From Alkalihalobacillus sp. YIM B00296 (GTDB lineage Bacteria > Bacillota > Bacilli > Bacillales > Fictibacillaceae): a DNA stretch of 64,000 bases. Below the pieces are notes generated by a model, which made no database searches, was not told where the DNA came from, and saw only the letters and a program-made list of their open reading frames with translations. Below are positions 61,295-64,000 of the stretch, piece after piece. The stretch is taken from assembly GCF_020179385.1 (NCBI RefSeq), contig NZ_JAIBLJ010000005.1, positions 233,260 through 297,259 on the forward strand, in the 5' to 3' direction. A program made the position numbers and the translations under genes. Position 1 is the first letter of the stretch. The number at the start of each line of letters is the position of its first letter.

Positions 61295-61360
61295 AATAAA
61301 GATTTTGCTGTATCTTAAGAAAGATTTTCCTAAGGTATATTCTCAGAAATAAAGCCCATA

Positions 61361-61412
61361 AAAAAGAATGGCCCCATAATCATCTCGATTGTTGTGAGAG
61401 GCCATTCTTTTT
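61361..61412. terminator. Bidirectional terminator
   Basis: AAAAAGAATGGCC (61361-61373) pairs with GGCCATTCTTTTT (61400-61412), between convergent DUF3267 and YpmS-like genes. Confidence 0.85.
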
Positions 61413-61417
61413 TCATC

Positions 61418-62005
61418 TTATTTTTCTGTAAGGTAATAAACCTTGAATCGGATGTTGTCTTCCTCCAAATCAAAGGATTCAGCTTTTATAAACAATTGAT
61501 CCTTCAATTTGATCTGGGTGAGTTCCAGGAGTATCGTTTCTTCTTTATCATTGATTTCAACCCATGGAGGTAAATCAGTACTTCCATTGATGAACTCCAA
61601 TATTTTCGAACCAGGCAGCTTCAATGCTCCTAGCTTGATCGATTCCTCTTTTAATAAAAGATCACCGTTGTCCAATACTTGGGGTTCGAAATCCATTGTA
61701 AATTGAACTTCATTGGTAAAAAACGTGAAATATCCTTTCACTTGAACATTCTCTTTGAGTGTTACATTATAATCAAACTTCGGATTCCTGCCAGACTTCA
61801 ATTCAGCTAATTGTTCTTTTATTAGAAAGTTCAATTGCGATTTGGAAGATTCAATATCGAAAATCGGCTCACCGTGCATGGCTACGTCACGGCTGGAGTT
61901 ATCTCCCTGTTTATCCCCCATGAATATTAAAGCTCCAACAATGATCGGTACGATTACCATAATTGCAAGTAGTATGAAAAATGCGTATTTCCATCTGAAT
62001 TTCAA
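61418..62005 (-). CDS. YpmS-like DUF2140 protein
   Basis: A 195-residue protein with one N-terminal membrane helix (YAFFILLAIMVIVPIIVGAL) and an extracytoplasmic beta-rich domain of the DUF2140/YpmS family (SQLNFLIKEQLAEL, YFTFFTNEVQFTMDFEPQVL, LKLPGSKILEFI). Function unknown; it has been linked to lipid or envelope metabolism in some genomes. GGAGGAG precedes ATG 62005. Confidence 0.83.
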   Translation of the reverse strand: MKFRWKYAFFILLAIMVIVPIIVGALIFMGDKQGDNSSRDVAMHGEPIFDIESSKSQLNFLIKEQLAELKSGRNPKFDYNVTLKENVQVKGYFTFFTNEVQFTMDFEPQVLDNGDLLLKEESIKLGALKLPGSKILEFINGSTDLPPWVEINDKEETILLELTQIKLKDQLFIKAESFDLEEDNIRFKVYYLTEK

Positions 62006-62112
62006 AAGGCTCTCCTCCTGTCCCCTTATATTCTATGATAGTTGTGACTGTTCATTTAATTAATATTTTGGTATGTTAGTAATACAATCTCTTAGTTTCG
62101 GAGGTTTCAAAT

Positions 62113-62304
62113 ATGACAATGATCGCAATCTATTATATAGCATTCGCATGTATCGTTCTATTCTTGTTCAATACTCTTACGAATCGCTTATGTATTCAAA
62201 AAAATATTCCCGCTGAAAAACAAGTGAATGTGTTTCGGTGGATCAATATCATGATTACAATCCTACTCGTAAGCTCGTACATTGAAGTAATTTATGCTTC
62301 ATAA
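62113..62304 (+). CDS. Small two-helix membrane protein
   Basis: A 63-residue hydrophobic protein: helix 1 IAIYYIAFACIVLFLFNTL, a polar loop with EKQVNVFRW, helix 2 IMITILLVSSYIEVIYA. CGGAGGT lies eight bases before ATG 62113. Family not recognised. Followed by a bidirectional terminator. Confidence 0.65.
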   Translation: MTMIAIYYIAFACIVLFLFNTLTNRLCIQKNIPAEKQVNVFRWINIMITILLVSSYIEVIYAS

Positions 62305-62367
62305 TACTTCATTATTCCCCAGACAGACATATGTACAAACATCACATGGGAAGAATGAATCATTAAA

Positions 62368-62396
62368 AAGAGGCTGACCCCGATAGTCAGCCTCTT
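62368..62396. terminator. Bidirectional intrinsic terminator
   Basis: AAGAGGCTGAC (62368-62378) pairs perfectly with GTCAGCCTCTT (62386-62396). Confidence 0.85.
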
Positions 62397-62415
62397 ATTC
62401 ATTCATAATTACGTA

Positions 62416-62505
62416 TTAGCAAATCCAAGCTGCGCCTACGATAATCAATAGGATGAACAATACAACGATCAACGCAAATCCTCTTCCATGGCCGTATCCA
62501 CCCAT
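62416..62505 (-). CDS. YjcZ-type sporulation microprotein 1
   Basis: A 29-residue membrane microprotein with a Gly-rich start MGGYGHGRGFALIVVLF and an end AAWIC. GGGGGTGACATC precedes ATG 62505. The Gly-rich head, single helix and final Cys are those of the YjcZ/SscA small sporulation proteins. Too short for most gene callers. It is 96 bases downstream of a paralogue on the same strand. Confidence 0.85.
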   Translation of the reverse strand: MGGYGHGRGFALIVVLFILLIIVGAAWIC

Positions 62506-62601
62506 GATGTCACCCCCTATTCCGGTGTTACGTTATCCTATGCATTGAGGTAAGCCAAAGCATAGGCTTCTATCCTTTCACTCCGAAAATTCTCTAAAAT
62601 T

Positions 62602-62688
62602 TTAACAGATGTAGCAAGCTCCTATGATGATCAACAAAAGGAACAGTACTACGATCAAGGCAAAACCACTTCCGTGTCCGTCACCCAT
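62602..62688 (-). CDS. YjcZ-type sporulation microprotein 2
   Basis: A 28-residue membrane microprotein, MGDGHGSGFALIVVLFLLL to GACYIC, paralogous to the gene at 62416. AAAGGAGGG precedes ATG 62688. It ends with two Cys residues within the last four positions. The pair probably arose by tandem duplication; forespore or mother-cell expression is inferred from the family. Confidence 0.85.
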   Translation of the reverse strand: MGDGHGSGFALIVVLFLLLIIIGACYIC

Positions 62689-62903
62689 TGCAATCCCTCC
62701 TTTGGTATACATTTATAGTGTATAAGACAAATGCCGTTATTGATTAGACCAATGCCCTTATTTTGAAAAAGGGGCGAATGCACAAGCAATTCCAATAAAT
62801 GTGTATTTTTTCTCATATTTGGTGTGTAATGTGTATTTTTAACGGTTGGATATGCTATAGTAGAAACTGTGAAAAAATTTCTACATCATAGGAGTGTATG
62901 TCG

Positions 62904-63794
62904 ATGAAAAAGTGGGTCCTGACAGTTGCTGCAGCAACGACAATTTTTGGTACAGCTGCATGTAGCAATAATGCCGATTCCGGCGATAGCAAAGTGATCG
63001 TCGAAACAAGTGCCGGAGATGTCACACAACAAGATTTCTATAACGAGATGAAAAAACAACCTCAATCCGAACAAATTTTACAAGAACTTGTTCAATATAA
63101 AGTTCTTTCTGAAAAATATGAAGTCAGCGATAAAGAACTCGATCAAGAGATTGATTACCTTAAAAGCCAATTTGGTGGTGAAGAAGATTTCGAGAACGCT
63201 TTAAAACAAAGCGGTATTGAAGGCGAGGACCAGCTGCGCGACGTTGTTAAGCGAAACCTCGTATTCTTCAAAGCTCAAACGGATGGAATCAAAGTTTCTG
63301 AAGAAGAAATGAAAAAGAAATATGAAGAAGAGTTCAAAACTGAAGAAGTTGAAGCCCGTCATATCTTAGTTGAAGATGAAAAGACAGCTAAAGAAGTAAA
63401 AAAGAAGCTTGATGAAGGTGGGGACTTTGCTGAACTCGCGAAGGAATATTCTACTGATCCTGGTTCTAAAGATAAAGGTGGAGATTTAGGATTTTTCCCA
63501 CGCGGCCAAATGGTGCCTGAGTTCGATGAAGTCGCCTTTACTCTTGAGCCAGGAAAAATTTCTGACCCCGTCAAATCCCAATATGGGTTCCATATCATTG
63601 AAGTGTTAGACCAAAAGACACAATCTTATGAAGATGCTGAGTACCAAATCAAGAAAACTTTACTTCAGCAAAAAGCACAAGAGGACCCTGAAAACAATCC
63701 GATCGATAAGGCTATGGAAAATGCGAAAATCGACGTGAAAGATAAAGATTACAAGGACCTTTTCAAAAAAGATGACGAAGCTAAACAACAATAA
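62904..63794 (+). CDS. prsA: PrsA foldase lipoprotein (parvulin-type PPIase)
   Basis: Extracytoplasmic chaperone needed for folding of secreted proteins. The lipobox is TAAC near residue 20 after [11 protein letters not shown]. Residues about 135-225 form a parvulin domain ([50 protein letters not shown]), flanked by helical foldase arms. ATG 62904 is chosen over 62898, since AGGAG then lies nine bases away. Length, 296, is normal. Secreted subtilases and PBPs in this window are typical clients. Confidence 0.95.
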   Translation: MKKWVLTVAAATTIFGTAACSNNADSGDSKVIVETSAGDVTQQDFYNEMKKQPQSEQILQELVQYKVLSEKYEVSDKELDQEIDYLKSQFGGEEDFENALKQSGIEGEDQLRDVVKRNLVFFKAQTDGIKVSEEEMKKKYEEEFKTEEVEARHILVEDEKTAKEVKKKLDEGGDFAELAKEYSTDPGSKDKGGDLGFFPRGQMVPEFDEVAFTLEPGKISDPVKSQYGFHIIEVLDQKTQSYEDAEYQIKKTLLQQKAQEDPENNPIDKAMENAKIDVKDKDYKDLFKKDDEAKQQ

Positions 63795-63803
63795 TTAATA
63801 GGT

Positions 63804-63830
63804 AAGGACTGACTCTTGTTAGTCCTCTTT
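63804..63830 (+). terminator. Intrinsic terminator of prsA
   Basis: AGGACTGAC pairs with GTTAGTCCT, followed by CTTTTC. Confidence 0.75.
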
Positions 63831-63884
63831 TCATGTCCATTATTAGACTTTGGCTGGCAATGTCAATCATCAGATTATCACTTC

Positions 63885-63944
63885 ATTATCTCAACAACTC
63901 GGAGATTATCTCGACAACTTAGAAATTATCCCGACAACCCGAAA
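63885..63944. repeat. 20-bp tandem repeat, three copies
   Basis: ATTATCTCAACAACTCGGAG, ATTATCTCGACAACTTAGAA and ATTATCCCGACAACCCGAAA in direct succession downstream of prsA, preceded by a partial ATTATC unit at 63874. Confidence 0.65.
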
Positions 63945-64000
63945 AACCTCCTCGCTGTGGAGAGCCCTGCAAAATAGGGCGAAAAAATCTTGATTAGAAA

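Noticed and set aside
1..64000. rRNA or tRNA genes and T-box leaders
   Set aside because: No T-box GGGTGGNACCGCG, no 16S/23S-like stretches and no tRNA-like CCA-ending cloverleaf were noticed on reading both strands; no covariance search was possible.

Overview
The window is chromosomal DNA from a low-GC Gram-positive spore former of the family Bacillaceae. Two runs match the Bacillus subtilis backbone in content and order. One is hemE-hemH-hemY with pbpF and a heme monooxygenase. The other is ecsC-ecsB-ecsA, hit, serC, trpP, yhaH, hpr and prsA. Sporulation-type microproteins, a KinB-like kinase and strong GGAGG ribosome binding sites agree. Very acidic secreted proteins and an Asp-rich PBP tail suggest, but do not prove, a saline or alkaline habitat. 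The genus cannot be fixed from this sequence alone.

Region 1 (1-16 kb) is sugar metabolism in three cassettes, each with its own regulator: gluconate (GntP, NAD-type 6-phosphogluconate dehydrogenase, RpiR/SIS regulator), an alpha-glucoside system (GH13 enzyme, MalFG-type ABC transporter, binding lipoprotein, LacI regulator), and a four-carbon sugar acid pathway (DeoR regulator, DUF1537 kinase, PdxA2, GntP permease) that fits D-threonate or D-erythronate conversion to DHAP.

Region 2 (16-31.4 kb) is accessory: HelD, an ArsA-like ATPase operon, CstA, two secreted acidic proteins, an intact subtilase next to a decayed copy, and a single-permease OpuC-type ABC transporter. The ArsA operon holds the most interesting locus. 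Its first gene (19836-20225) has a good ribosome binding site and start, then an in-frame UGA at codon 18 in a GGG-UGA-Cys-GG context. Thirteen bases after the UGA begins a 7-bp hairpin with a G in the second loop position, as expected of a bacterial SECIS. This is a candidate selenoprotein that ordinary gene calling would shorten to an unsupported downstream ATG. It is followed by a small protein ending in Cys-Cys and by the ArsA-like ATPase.

Region 3 (31.5-48 kb) is cell envelope and heme: a class A PBP with a 150-residue Asp/Gly/Ser tail, a CapA-like lipoprotein, a KinB-like kinase, the heme operon, PbpF, HmoB-like monooxygenase and a lipid kinase, with remnants of a chemoreceptor and a possible TipA-like regulator.

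Region 4 (48-64 kb) is the ecs-hit-serC-trpP-hpr-prsA backbone. It includes a candidate TRAP binding site in front of trpP, a candidate structured RNA between ecsA and hit, a scarred patch (frameshifted GNAT gene, ORF-less group II intron remnant, gene fragments) and a decayed yhaI. Several families of intergenic repeats are scattered through the window, including four REP-like elements and two MITE-like elements.
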